A DNA stretch of 64,000 nt from Psococerastis gibbosa (GCA_963971405.1 OZ020489.1:3100001-3164000); one strand, 5' to 3'. Counted from the stretch's first letter, positions 11,030-22,797 are shown. Notes: generated by a model from the letters alone, not told the origin. Translations and numbers: made by a program.

Positions 11030-11410
11030 ATGAAAGACTCAATTTTCATGAAAAATGACAAAGAAAGTAGCTTTTCCATTGATGCGTTCCAAATGTATCA
11101 ATGAATTAGGTGCTACATCGAGTAGGTAACAAAATCAAACCGGTTGCCTTCCCAAGCAATTGAAGCAAAGCTTTGGTTTTGAATAAAAATTATTCTTGAA
11201 GGCATTATGAATAATGAATAATACGGGTACATTGTTGGATAGGTACCATTATTAGGTACTGTGCTGTAATATAATGTTCTAGACTTTGCAAACGTCCTAT
11301 GGATCAATTGAGTGCTTTAGGATAGGAAATGTTGAGGCAACCGAAATTTAACACTAGGAAAAGTATTTAGGCCTATTGTGGAATTAGTCATATTCTCTGT
11401 CCCTGTACTT
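11030..11410 (+). repeat. Diverged R800 fragment
   Basis: It contains TTTTCATGAAAAATGACAAA, AGGTGCTACATCGAGTAGG, AAACCGGTTGCCTTCCCAAG and CTAGGAAAAGTATTTAGG, in the same order as the second half of the R800 element at 8338-9170. It is heavily diverged and lacks the TGTCTG part. Confidence 0.5.
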
Positions 11411-11639
11411 ACCTCTTTTCTTCCTATGTACGCAACAAAGGCATTTTATGTTGCAATAGTGGCCATACAATAGATGCATGGATATACTAACTTTAGCGTA
11501 TCTACTTCATGTGTGATTAAGGAGGAATAGTACAAGTAAAAGGTTGAAAAGGTTCAAATATGTATTTTAGTCTCGAGCTGCAATTTATTTTCCCTACGGT
11601 ACTCCATTAAATTACAATAATTACCCATCTTTTACGTTT

Positions 11640-11810
11640 AATTTGACATGCAACGAATAACGATGATACACTCACATTCAGGGTCATATTGAATTCATAA
11701 TTTGACCAGCGGCTTACCTAGGTCACGACACACATATTAGAAAATACTATTGTCCGGTGCACGGGGATCGTGTGTGTGTGTGTGAGGGAGTGTGCTTACC
11801 GACTCTAACA
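11640..11810 (+). repeat. Upstream flank repeat of GR unit C
   Basis: It matches 1-125 closely: CATATTGAATTCATAATTTG, CAGCGGCTTACCTAGG, CTATTGTCCGGTGCACG, and a GT run ending in CTTACCGACTCTAA. It probably marks the left side of the third duplicated receptor segment. Confidence 0.5.
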
Positions 11811-12224
11811 GTAATTTTTAAAAATTAATTATCATAATTAAATACTTTTTCCATATTAACCAAATTATGAAGAAATCAAACACCCCCCCCCCCCTTACGC
11901 GTTTTTTTGGCAGTCAAAAAGTCCAAATCAATAAGCAGAAATGCTGAGTGCTCATCATTTGGATGTGATATGGAGCACTAACACCGATTTACCACAGTTT
12001 TGAAATTCCTACCTCCAGACAACCTCACCAATCGTTTTTCGTACAAATCTGCTGGTTCTACGATTGCGATTACGATCTATGTTAGAAAGAAGCACACATC
12101 GTACTGCATCTTCTAATGCATTTGTTCCTTTTGACCATAGCCTGCCAATCGAAATAAGCAGACTGGCATCCCTTTGCTTATACATAGGATGCAGTATTTC
12201 AGGGCTTTGTGATTTTTTTTCATG

Positions 12225-13682
12225 AAATCACAGGATCGAAGTTACAAAATATTTGCGTCCCACTTTCGGATTTTGGCCACTTGGTAGCGCTTGGGTGTTT
12301 CCCACACAAATTTAAAAATTGAAATGTAGTAGTCAATAACAATTTAATGTGTCGTTTCATATTAATTAATCCATTATGACCCAAATTTAATGAAACAAAC
12401 TAGTTTTTTGTATCATTCGCACACCTAGGCCTACAGTACAATGGACAATGAATATTTTTTAAAAAAATGCTCGTGGTATCCTACGCAGTATGTATTAATG
12501 TATGGAACTATCACATACAATACTTCAAATTATGTTCCAACAGCATTCATTACGGACTTTTCGTACAGGTCACTGGGGGTTTAACATTTTAAACCAAAAC
12601 CCTGTATGAGGAAAGTGTCAAAAAACGTCTTTGGGTCGTGTTCATTAAGCATAGTGTCACAGTGTACCATGTATTGGAAATTTTCACAACCCCTATTTAT
12701 TCAGACAGGTAGTTTCTCACTAACGCAGTACGGTGATACCCACCATATTCCCTTCCTTTTGACTCTGTAAGCCATGGGTGACAAGTGAAAACTCAAGGCG
12801 AGTTCCATGAAAAAGGCTTTTAAAATACAGCATTTGGCAATAACATTAATGTAATAGGCTAACAAATATACAGTGAAGAGGAGGGAACACAACTAATATT
12901 TCTGACTTTTTCCTTCTGGTAGGAATTGTCTTGCATTGACTTAAAGTTTCCACTCGAATTTCCTTGCTTCAACATTTTCTCTGGCGGGACGAGACGCCTC
13001 CTCTGCTCCTGTTCCTCGAAATCTGTTGCCCTGAAAATGTCAATAATATTAGCCTACCGATACATACCAATTAAAATAAGACAACCTATTTTGTTTTATT
13101 TAATGTATGCTGCAGTGGGCCCATAGAGGGAAGTCACTGTCACAAATTATTACTTCGCAAGCCCCATGCATGCAAAGGCTTAAAAATGTTTCTCGTAGGC
13201 TGTACAGTAACTTGTTGTACTCAGGTGTGTTTGGGGGGTGTTAAGTGACTTAATTTGGCTACAAGACGGCAACAATGCAACACATACAACATTTTAAGAA
13301 GAATTAAAGCTATTGTGGGTTGAATATAAATTACTCACTTACCTTTTAGAAGTATTATTGTAGGCCTACTGTACTTTACATAATGTGTAGTATAGTGTGA
13401 AGTTTTCAATCCAACAACTGAACTTATTTTATTAGTAAAGTATAGGTATTGCTGTAGAGATAGAAATAATAAATAATTTTTATCATTTTTGTTTATCAAA
13501 AAACCACTCATTTCTGCTGCGTTTTTTTTGTTTTGAATATGAATGTTGACTTCAAAACAGGCAGCCAATAGTAGGCCAAGTTTTATAGAACGTTCGAATA
13601 CACTCACAATTGTTTTTTAATAAATTAATTTGATTGGTTAAAACTGGGACGCAAATATTTTGTGACTCGGCTCATGTGATTT
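12225..13682. mobile_element. Candidate 1.46-kb element with 38-bp inverted ends
   Basis: The stretch 12225-12262 and the reverse complement of 13645-13682 agree at 33 of 38 positions; both contain CAAAATATTTGCGTCCCA. The interior has only short frames and no transposase that I recognise. A target duplication is not obvious. It could be a nonautonomous DNA transposon upstream of GR copy C, or two separate opposite copies of a short repeat. Confidence 0.4.
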
Positions 13683-14019
13683 ACCTAGTTGGAATCACAG
13701 ACGGTCCTATACCGACTAGCATTCTATAGTAAATATTATTCTATGCTTTTGACACAATTCGCACCCCGTCATAACACATAAAAGATCGAAGCAGGAAAAA
13801 AAAACTAGCATTCGATGATGTTGATCCACGAAAACATTTGAGCTACGATCATCATATTGCCTTATCTGCCATTATTGCCATTATCTCGTTTCTAGTCTAT
13901 AAAAATATTTACTTTGATGAAGTTAATTAGTTAAGTCTGTTAAATCGAGTTAAGTCGAGCCAAGCAGGGTGTTAGCTAAACTCACTAAGTATTTTTGTGT
14001 TATCATATTCTTGCCCAAC

Positions 14020-14446
14020 TGTCCTACGTACGAGAGTGTCGTATGTCAGAAATTTTTGAGAGCTAAAACTAGGTGGCTTGTTTCGGCAATAACACAATAT
14101 CCCGCTCAATAGTGCACCTACGATGTATACCAATTTGGATAGGTAACACCTTTAACACGGCAACCCTACAACTCCAGCATTGTGAATATCCTTTATAAAA
14201 ATATAAAAATACTGCGTGTAATGGAAAACTGAAATATAAATAATTTCATCCATTGGACATGAAACCACTATTGCATCACTGCTAGCTAAGGTGCAAATTT
14301 AAATGGAAAGAAACTATGTAACATGTGTTATATATCTGTTCAATAATAAATAAGTTTGAGCATTTTAATGTTAATTGGCTACGGAGGAAGAAAGAAAGAA
14401 ATCTTGCTGTTAATTTAAGCACAAGTAAGAAATATTTCGGTGCGGT
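14020..14446 (+). promoter_or_regulatory. Upstream region and 5' UTR of GR copy C
   Basis: It is homologous to the region upstream of copy A over about 400 bp. A TATA-like CCTTTATAAAAATA lies near 14188, about 250 bp before the ATG. The block TTTAACACGGCAACC is shared with copy A, as is GCTAAAACTAGG. The first ATG of the long frame is at 14447, preceded by GCGGT, a weak start context. Confidence 0.4.
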
Positions 14447-16662
14447 ATGTCAAAGTGGAATTGCGAAAGCCCCGACGTGAAAGTTATCCATACTGTTCTC
14501 CAAGTCATTGGGTTTGCCCCCTTCTATCATGGAAACCCACCAGAGAAAACTCGCATCTCTGTATTCCTTGCTACTTACAATATTATCATAGCAATTTCCG
14601 TAACATCAAACTACTTTTATTCGGAATGGACTAATGAAGGAGATGAATTGACCTTATCAGAAAATGTATTCACATTCTCTGCTTTCTTCTCAAATATTGT
14701 ATACATTTCGTTGTGCATAATAATTGCAACATTTCGGTATAAAACATTAAGTGATATATATTTCAAAATTAGCAAAGTTTCAATTACGCTACAAGAATTG
14801 GGAATTATTTTCAATCATACAGCAGTAAAATGGTTGTTCTTGGCGAAATTTACGGCTTTAGCAATTGCAAATGCAATAATTTATATATCATATTCGCAAA
14901 CTGAAGGGAGAGACTTTACAACAATGTATTGGATAGTTCTATCGTACCCTCAAATAATAACTGGAATTTTGGTTATTATATATGGCACCTTCATGTTAAA
15001 ACTCCATACTCAAATTTGGACGTTAAATGAATGTCTACGAGTTATGCTACGCAACTACGAGAAGAAGGAAGCAGCGGCAACTTTGATAGGCCTACACAAC
15101 TTCAATGAAGAAAACAAACCGTTATTGGATGCCTTTACCATCACTGGCAACAATAACGTTCTCATTGAACCAAAGGGTCAGAAATTTGGTGCAGTCCACT
15201 TCAAATTCTACGAGGACGTATATTCTACAAAACCGCATCTTGTATTTATTAGAGACTACCCCATATGTTTTACAAAAATGTCCAAGAGTGCTATATCGGA
15301 TAACTTGCGTGTTTTACGGCGCACTCATTTGCATGTGCTAGAGGCGGCTGAGGTTATTCAATATTATTTCGGAGAAGTGATAATATGTATATTGGTCTTT
15401 TACTTTGTTGAACTTGTAGCATGCCTTAGCGAGTCAGTTTCATCACAAATCAGGAGCGTCGCTGATAAAGCGTATTTCGACTGGGTTATTTGGTCCATTT
15501 TAGAATTCTTCACTATTTTTGCAATTGTTGTTTATAATAACACAGCTGTTGAAGAGGTACGTATGATAATTATTTATAATTCCATTTTAGGGAGATTTTA
15601 TCTGCCTATTGAGCCGAAATATTCCATTTCCGGATTGCTATTCATTTCATGACCCAAAAGCCAAAAACCACCCCACGTTCAAAATGTTATATATATGTAA
15701 TAAGGTTATTAAGTACCACTTTTCTTGAAATAAAAACTCCGTTGGGTTTCTGCAATAAAAACAGATTCATTTATTTATTTTCTTGTTTACAAGATAAAAT
15801 TACAAAAGACAGTTAAAAATAATCTTACCTCCAATAAAAACAGAAAACAACATCAAAAGTTTTTACTCCGGGTGATTTACTTGTTATTCCTTATTTAAAT
15901 TAATCTTTAAAAACAATAGAAATTTTCCACGATATTTCGATATTTTTAGGTTAGAATCTCGACCATGGAGTAATGAGTCTATAAACTCTGTGCGAAACGC
16001 GGCAAATTCAAACTTAAAGAACATGACGTCTCCTATAAATGGGAGTCGTTATTTTCTTTATATATATATATACACTGTATATACACACGAACGGGGCTTG
16101 GGACCGCTTCGTGGCCCCGCCCTCATTATTTATTTATTATTTATAAATTGACTCAACGTTTTAGTTAGAAAACGTTTGTATGGGAAAAAGGAAAGGGCTG
16201 TTTTTAGGGTTTTTCCGGCAATTGTTGGAATTTTTTCGCCGTAAAAACCATTGTTAAACTTCAATGAACATTTAAAAAAAGAAATTGTCCAAATTGGTCC
16301 AGGCGTTGTTGAGTTATGCGCTTAGCAACACATATAAGATATATATATAGCATAAATATAGCCCAGGGTTGATAATTTGTTTTAAGACATTAAATTATAG
16401 TAGAATGAAACCCATTGGAAATGGAATATGATGACAGACATTAAAGGAAAAATAAATTACGGGCGATTCGAGTTCGGGAGGCAGGTAGGGGTGGCTTTTA
16501 AGGGCGAAATACGGTACATCTTCATTTCCGGCAAAACTAGAAGTTCTATGGAAAACGTCAAATAGCAAAAAGGTAGATAATAAGAAGATGTACAACTTGT
16601 AGCACTTTTTTTTCGACAAATCAACGATTTCAAGATTGCAACGCATCAAGCGGAAAATAATG

Positions 16663-16703
<41 letters not shown>

Positions 16704-19700
16704 GGGGTACAGGTGTTACCTGTGTGCACTTAAGCCTATTGGGCCTATTGTGCCCCCTACAACAAAGAATCTACATATCTACATCAGTTCCTCGAGGCCT
16801 ATTTCCCTCAGGAGAGCCAGGACCTTGAGGGGATTTAGAAGTGGTAGGTCTTTTACATGTAATTGCAAGTTTCCCAAGCATGCTGCTCTTCTACGTGCGA
16901 TTGCATCGCAGTGAAGGAGGATATGCTCGGGGTCCTCCGCTCCTTCGTTACAGAATCTGCATGCTCTAGACTCTCTGACACCTATGTTGGTCAGATGTCC
17001 ATTCAAGTTGCAATGCCCAGAGAGGAATCCTGTGATCACACGCAGATGTCTCCTGTTCATATTAATGCATACTTGGGCTCTTTTGCGCTGGTGGCTTCCC
17101 AGGAGCATTTTGGCTTGCCGAAGGCCCGGCAATGAGGTCCAGTATTCAGCCACTTTCAGGTTCTCCCTGCCTTTAACAAATCTGCGGGCGAGGGTTTCCC
17201 CAACACCGCAAAAAGGTTCGGGTCCCGTAAAAGGGGAGGTAGCTCCCCTTTTTGCAAGCTGGTCAGCAACCTCATTGCCTTCAATGCCTGTGTGCCCAGG
17301 CACCCATATCAAGGTAACCTTATTCGCACCGGACAGTATGTCCAGTTTCAATCTACATTCCCACACTAGTTGTGAGGTGATTTTGTATGCTGTTATTGCT
17401 TTAAGGGCTGCTTGGCTATCTGACATGATAACAATTTCTCTCGATCTATATTCCCTGTCGAGATTCATTTGCATAATGTGATACTTAAGCAGAATTTCAT
17501 GGTCGTCCAACTTGTGGTACGAAATTTTGGTTGTTGATAATGTGGTTGGGAAAGGAATTCAGTCAATAGTGAGTGCATTTTTTTTCAATGACATACGTAC
17601 ATAGCGTAGCATATAGATAGTGGAAAAGGGGTACTATAGGGTGCAATAGTTATAGTTATAGACTATTGCAAGCGGCTCAACCATAAAATAAACATAAGAA
17701 AGGCTTGCAGTTTGTTTATTGATATTGAACGTAGTCTCCTTTTAAGAGAAGCTTCCCAAGCCTTTAACAAGGAAACACTTTGCCCAATGTAACCAAGGCA
17801 AGTCAAACTTATCCTTTGTTTACATTATGCTTGAGCTTCCAGGTTAGCCGCCTGCAATGCGAGGCCTCTATGCAGTTTTTCGAAAAGATACAGCATACAC
17901 CTTCAAAATACCAACGATTTCCGGTTGGTGACGTCAGCCTCATCAGACTCCAACATTGAAAGCCGCGTCGTAATTATTATAGTGCTTGTCTTCTCCAGGC
18001 GAATCAATCAATCAGAATTGTTCATAAATTTCTGACGGCCATCAAGAAAAGTGACGTTGAAATCAAAAGAGAATTGCGTGACTTTGCTGATCAATTAGTT
18101 GAAAATCCACTCGTGATTACTGCACGTGGCTTTTTAATTGTTAATCCACAATTTTTATTTTCTGTAAGTACCTACCGTAATTTTAAAATTATCGAAATAT
18201 CCATAATATTTGACAGTTTTTTAAGAATTATTCTATATTGTAAACTATTGTAAACCATTTACAATAATAATAATAATACAAGTCAGTGCGTCTTAAACTC
18301 AAGTACATACAGTAGGTTTCAAAGCAACTTCGATTTCTCTTCAATGGTATCGATTCATTTATAATTATTTTTTAGCGCTTTAAGAGCACGTACTGGTATA
18401 TACTGTATACTGTAGGTACTAGCATTTATACATACTATAGTAGAATGGTTGGACACAGTCCCAGGCCACGGTGTGGGCCCATAGGACAGCGGACCTCCTG
18501 ATTATAGTGGATTCCGAACCACTTGGGAAACACAGTCAAGTCACACGATTAGTTCGGAGGTGACCAGGACAAGTCCTACCATGTTTCCCTAGCGGCACTG
18601 TGCACACGACCAAGTTATCTGCAACTTTGAACCTGCTCTGGTCCGCTGGATTCAACATGGTATGGCGGCCGGCCCTTATACATACTATAGTAGTCCTGTA
18701 ACAGCAAAGGCAAAAGCTTCCAAACGTTTCGTCAACATCTGCGGTCAACAAAATGTTTGGAAGTTCGCTTTCATTACGACCACGGCCCATCCGCCCGGAT
18801 CTACTGGTTCTTCTTTTAGTAGTTCTGCCGATCCGGACTGACTCCATCGGACTGACTACTCTGCGGGTTAATACCGGTCTCTCGCTTGTTAATCCAACTA
18901 CGTGCTCATAACACACATTATGGTGATCACAACGCGTCTTTTTGGCACCGGTTTTAGTAAATTGTAAATTGAAATGTTTTTTTATTTTTAAAATAAATAC
19001 ACGCATTATTATTATTATTTTATTATCATATTACTATTATATTAACATTATGATGTGTCTGCCTTATGGCTTGAAATTAGTCGATGTTGAACACAGTCGC
19101 ATACGTAGGTACCTTAGGTGCACATTCCATTGACCGGCTAGGGCTATTTCCAACAACGATGACGTGGTAGCAGACATCCAAGACTTAGGTGGCGTTTCCA
19201 CCGACCTCGCATTGCAGAATTGACGGAAATGTTTATTTTCCTCTATGCCATAGTTAAAATTGATCAATGATCATACATTAAAATCACAAACAAACAAACT
19301 AAAATTAAAAAATGGCTTCATGGGATATGTTAATTACAAACATTTTAATAGATTTCTACATAAAAAGAAAAACAAACATTTCCGTCAATGTCATTTGCAA
19401 TCTGCAATGCGAGATCGATGGAAACCCCGCCTAAGTCTTGAATGTCTGCTACCACGCCACTGTTTTTGGAAATAGCCCTAGCCGGTCAATGGAATGGGCG
19501 CTTTAAGAACTGCAGCTTTCAGAACAATATATCATTGTGCAGTGGCGCAGTACCATTCAGAATGTAAATAAAGACTAACAACAGTTGCATAGGCTGGCGG
19601 TGTTCCTCCCTACTTAGCAGTAAATACAAGATACTCTGTACGACGTTCATTGTACCAACAGAATTGAGTCCATGGACGTTGTGTGAGACTGCAGGTGAAG

Positions 19701-20051
19701 TCAGTCTGACTAGTCGTTGTGGAGTCAACTCCATTGATTTATCATTGGAGTCAGTCGGTGTGAGTCGGCTCCACCTGGAGACAAATGTCCCTCAAATGTA
19801 TGCGCACATGGTTTCGCACACATGCAGTATATAGGTACGTATTGCGGAAAGCGGAAAGATTCGACGCAGTCGAGAATTTGTTCGAACTAAGAAAATTGTG
19901 TCTCAAATGTAACGTTCATGGGATTAATATGCTATACTTTATCGTTATTATTTTTTCATTGCAGTTCCTAACAGGAGTCATCAGTAACGCGGTTATGTTT
20001 GTTCTATTTGAATGTGCCAATTTATATCAAAAACAGAAAGGGCAAGAATGA
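14447..20051 (+). CDS. Gustatory-receptor-like chemoreceptor, copy C (intact)
   Basis: The exons are 14447-15556 (370 codons), 17999-18163 (55) and 19965-20051 (28 plus TGA), giving 453 residues; both introns are phase 0 with GT/AG borders. Predicted membrane segments lie near residues 36-57, 75-97, 129-150, 158-184, 307-327, 344-364 and 428-445, with a long loop at 185-306. Seven segments, this length, the HLHVLEAAEVI stretch before segment 5, and a last short exon carrying segment 7 after a phase-0 intron all match insect gustatory receptors, which act as ligand-gated cation channels in taste neurons. The usual C-terminal TYhhhhhQF signature is replaced by SNAVMFVLF, so the receptor is divergent. 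It has two damaged paralogs upstream. Intron 1 carries a LINE, and intron 2 a SINE and a MITE. AATAAA occurs at 20057. An odorant receptor is a less likely alternative. Confidence 0.78.
16080..16345 (+). repeat. Dispersed repeat with GGCCCCGCCC and AATTGGTCCAG box
   Basis: In intron 1 of GR copy C. It contains CGTGGCCCCGCCCTC and AAATTGGTCCAGGCGTTGTT followed by GAGTTATGCG. A shorter relative lies at 55210-55350 (GCGGCCCCGCCCCT, AAATCGGTCCAGCC, GAGTTATAAG). This pattern is common in insect repeats, but I cannot name the family. Confidence 0.45.
16665..17520 (-). mobile_element. LINE-A, 5'-truncated: RNase H and zinc-knuckle end
   Basis: On the minus strand, 17510-16779 is an open frame of 243 residues. 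Its first half is the second part of an RNase H fold (IVIMSDSQAALKAI, then LIWVPGHTGIEGNEVADQLA, the typical DSQ and WVPGHxGIxGNExAD motifs). The second half ends in a C-x2-C-x8-H-x4-C knuckle (CRFCNEG...HILLHC). A 3' UTR and a poly(A) tail (T run at 16665-16698 on +) follow. RNase H after a reverse transcriptase is typical of I-, R1- or Loa-like LINEs. It is inserted antisense in intron 1 of GR copy C. The frame is still open, so insertion is fairly recent. A second copy lies at 61310-61982. Confidence 0.85.
18446..18670 (-). mobile_element. SINE-3 copy in intron 2 of GR copy C
   Basis: It carries the full SINE-3 order on the minus strand: ATAACTTGGTCGTGTGCACA, CTTGTCCTGGTCACCTCCGA, GTTTCCCAAGTGGTTCGGAA and AATCAGGAGGTCC. 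It is absent from the matching place in copy A. The GGTTCGGAATCC piece is a B-box-like sequence with one inserted base. Confidence 0.65.
19118..19502. mobile_element. TTAA-target MITE (family T2) in intron 2 of copy C
   Basis: The long terminal inverted repeats pair GGTGCACATTCCATTGACCG with CGGTCAATGGAATGGGCGC, and pairing continues through GTGGTAGCAGACAT. It is flanked by TTAG (19114-19117, a decayed TTAA) and TTAA (19503-19506). A second copy lies at 36343-36726. It occupies exactly the TTAA site that the unrelated T1 element uses in copy A. Confidence 0.75.
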
Positions 20052-20280
20052 ACAAAAATAAAATCTTGTTAAGATCCTAGAACGTCATACGCTCAAACAG
20101 TCCACAGTGAGGGGAGATGTTGACAGTACTATATTATAGTACGAACTGTCATATTGTTATATTATAACAATACAAATAATATACGTAAGTGATATACAAT
20201 AATAATACGAGATAGAGATCGTAGATAAATGGATAGACAGATAGAAACTCGGTGTATTTATAAAAAAAAAAAGTAAACCT

Positions 20281-21065
20281 AAAAGAACCGGTCCGAGATT
20301 ACTCGAACATGCTTTCCAATTTATCAAAATTAGTAGATAGAGAAAATGAGTAATATCATGGTAAATACTTTTCCTATGGTTAAATTTCCGATATCTCGGG
20401 GGGGGGGGGGGAGGGGTATTTTGTCCATCTAACGTCATTGGAGGTGAGGTAAATTCTAGGTAGGTCATTTTTTTGGACGAAACCAAATTAGGTTTTTGGG
20501 AAAGCAACCTGTTCGGTTTCGTTACTCAATTTAACACCTAAAACATGCCTGAAGGCAGAAATCATCGATAGAAAAGTTTCACAGACAAATTATTTTTTAG
20601 TCATTTTTCATTAAAATTTAGTTATTTTTATTTTTTTACCCCCAGAAGCAAACTATTTTGTCAACATTATTGACGACTACTATATATGTGAATTTGTGAA
20701 TTAAAAAGAAATCATTGGAGCCGTTTTTGAGAAATAATTTTTTTAGACGTTTTTGGGTAGTTTTTTGAGAATAAAACCCCCCCAAATTGAGTTAGCCCAA
20801 AATAAAATAAAAATGGTCCCGAGGTATGATTTTTGTAAACCTACATGCCGAATTTTATTTTATTTAATAATCGACCGAGTAGTTTGCCCGGAAATCGATG
20901 AGCAGACAGACAGACTGACAGACAGGCAGACAGACAAACAGACATTTCGTAAAACCACTTTTTTGGGTCCTGGTACCTCAAAACCTGTAATTCCGTTGAA
21001 ATCTCGGAATCGAAAATTTGGACCGGCACAAAGCTTTCCTTATACTACGTATAAATTGGAAAGCA
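20281..21065 (-). mobile_element. R800 element, near-complete inverted copy
   Basis: It is the reverse of the element at 8338-9170, starting AAAAGAACCGGTCCGAG and ending with ATAAATTGGAAAGC. It has a long G run at 20399-20411 and an AGACAG microsatellite (20900-20945). It splits the downstream flank of GR copy C: sequence like that after copy A (TTCCATTCCTTTGCATAC, CTCTAGAGTATAGACTTTA) resumes at 21584-21630. Confidence 0.65.
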
Positions 21066-22162
21066 ATAATTACATAGCTGTGCCGCCTCATGCCGAATGC
21101 GGGAGGGTGGGATTAACCTACAAATATAAATATTAAACATGTCTAAAATGCATACATGAACTTGTAAATAGGCTAATAAGCAGACTATTGTCCTTTTGTT
21201 ACACAAAACTATGGTTACAAGTTTCTTTTGTCGTAAAAAATTAAATTAAAATAAAATATGCATATGCATAGTTATAAGCAGACCATAAGTCGTAAAGTTA
21301 AAGCATAAGGTCGTTTAACGTAAATTATATGAAACTTCCCCCCCCCCCCAAAATAAAGATTTAACAACTCAACACTAGATAGAATTGGGTTTTCTTTAAT
21401 GAATTTACACAATATAAATAATAAAAGCGTTATAAAAAGTGCGGGGAATTAAAAATAGATATAATAAATCAGATTTTAATCTTTATATTCTAAAAAATTC
21501 AAATAATCCCGCGAAAACTAATCAGTTTAATAGAACTGTTGCACCTATCTCCCCTCTCTAATCCAATCCTAGTTACGCCCATGGTTCCATTCCTTTGCAT
21601 ACTAGGTACTCTAGAGTATAGACTTTACATGGAGGTTACACCTTATCCATGATCAGAGTCTTGCTCAGCCCAAAGAGAAGATATATAACCTTAATTTACT
21701 AGTGTTATCTCTCCCCTTTCAAACAGTATAATAAGTAAAAATTAGCATAATAAAGTACAGAGATACGATGAATAGATTGACGGAGCCAGATTATGGAATT
21801 TCGTTCTCTTTTAATAATTTATGGGACTCTCCTCGTATTAGGCTATAACAGGAGCAACACTCGTAATTTATCCATTGCAATCTAAATTATTCGGTGAGGC
21901 CCTCGTACATCAAACATTTGCTGCGATGTAAATTATTCGATACTTCCCGTAGATGGAAGAAGTTGTCTGGAGTATTGCTGTAAATTTATGTTCAACTTGG
22001 TGGTATGACTATCAAGTACAAGCAACTTTCAGAAATTATTGATTAAGTTCAAAATTGCCGTAAGTCTGGAGTATAAACTTTCGTAAAGTTCATGTGGCTA
22101 CCACCACAACTAGGTAAGACGAGAAAGTAAACATTACTTTGTTGTCCTGGAAAATTACGTTA
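21066..22162. other. Unassigned AT-rich stretch with end of GR unit C
   Basis: Only the piece 21580-21650 can be tied to the receptor array, by similarity to 5745-5800 downstream of copy A. The rest shows no coding, RNA or repeat signal that I can name. Confidence 0.4.
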
Positions 22163-22166
22163 TTAA

Positions 22167-22553
22167 GGGATGTGGCACGTAGAAAATTAGCACCCCAAAA
22201 TTTGTTGTTTTTATTGACTTTTTATTTTTTAATTAATTAACATAGCAAATTATTAAAGATTTGACAAATATAAGTTGTAGAAGACTACTACTTCATGCTT
22301 CATATACTGTACGTATTAGGAAAATTTTTAAATTTTGGTACCTTAGTTCATTCATAAGAACCCATAGGGACTAAAATAGAATTTTTGGAAAAACTACAAA
22401 ACCGAAAAGTAAAACTACCCAATTATAGGATGCACGAAGTATAGTCTTCTACAACTTAAATGAGCCAAATCTTTAATAACATGCTTTGTTAATTATATGA
22501 AAAATAAAAAGTATTAAATTTCGGGCTGCCAATTTCTTATGGGATGTACACTC
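22167..22553. mobile_element. TTAA MITE, T1 family, mixed-end copy
   Basis: TTAA flanks it at 22163-22166 and 22554-22557. The left end (GGGATGTGGCACGTAG, AATTAGCACC) is like the copy at 57009. The right end (GATGTACACTC, preceded by TTTCGGGCTGCCAATTTC) is like the copy at 3912. The two ends therefore come from two subfamilies, either by recombination or through a common ancestor. Confidence 0.65.
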
Positions 22554-22631
22554 TTAAAAGTAGCCCAAGATTTACTAGTCAGACATCCCCAACTACCTGT
22601 TGGCTGTTGCCTATATGTATGATACCTGATG

Positions 22632-22797
22632 CATGGCCGTGCCCAGGGAGGTGGGTCAAGAGGTCCAGTCCCCCCCCCCTCGAAATACATTTTTTTTGTA
22701 AACCTGTATTGTTTGAAGAATTCATCCATTAATTCATTAATACATTACGTTAAAATTTGCCCCCCCCCCTTCGAAATCAAAACAAGGGCACGGCATG
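22632..22797. mobile_element. Small element with CATGGCCGTGCCCAGG ends
   Basis: CATGGCCGTGCCC at the left pairs with GGGCACGGCATG at the right, with C runs just inside both ends. The ends resemble the hAT-like elements at 5955 and 54879 in style. No clean target duplication is visible. Confidence 0.5.

Noticed and set aside
16984..17481. 165-codon plus-strand frame in GR intron 1
   Set aside because: It is the antisense shadow of the LINE-A RNase H frame.
20890..20945. CRISPR-like or satellite array from AGACAG repeats
   Set aside because: The period is four bases, it is internal to the R800 element, and there are no spacers.
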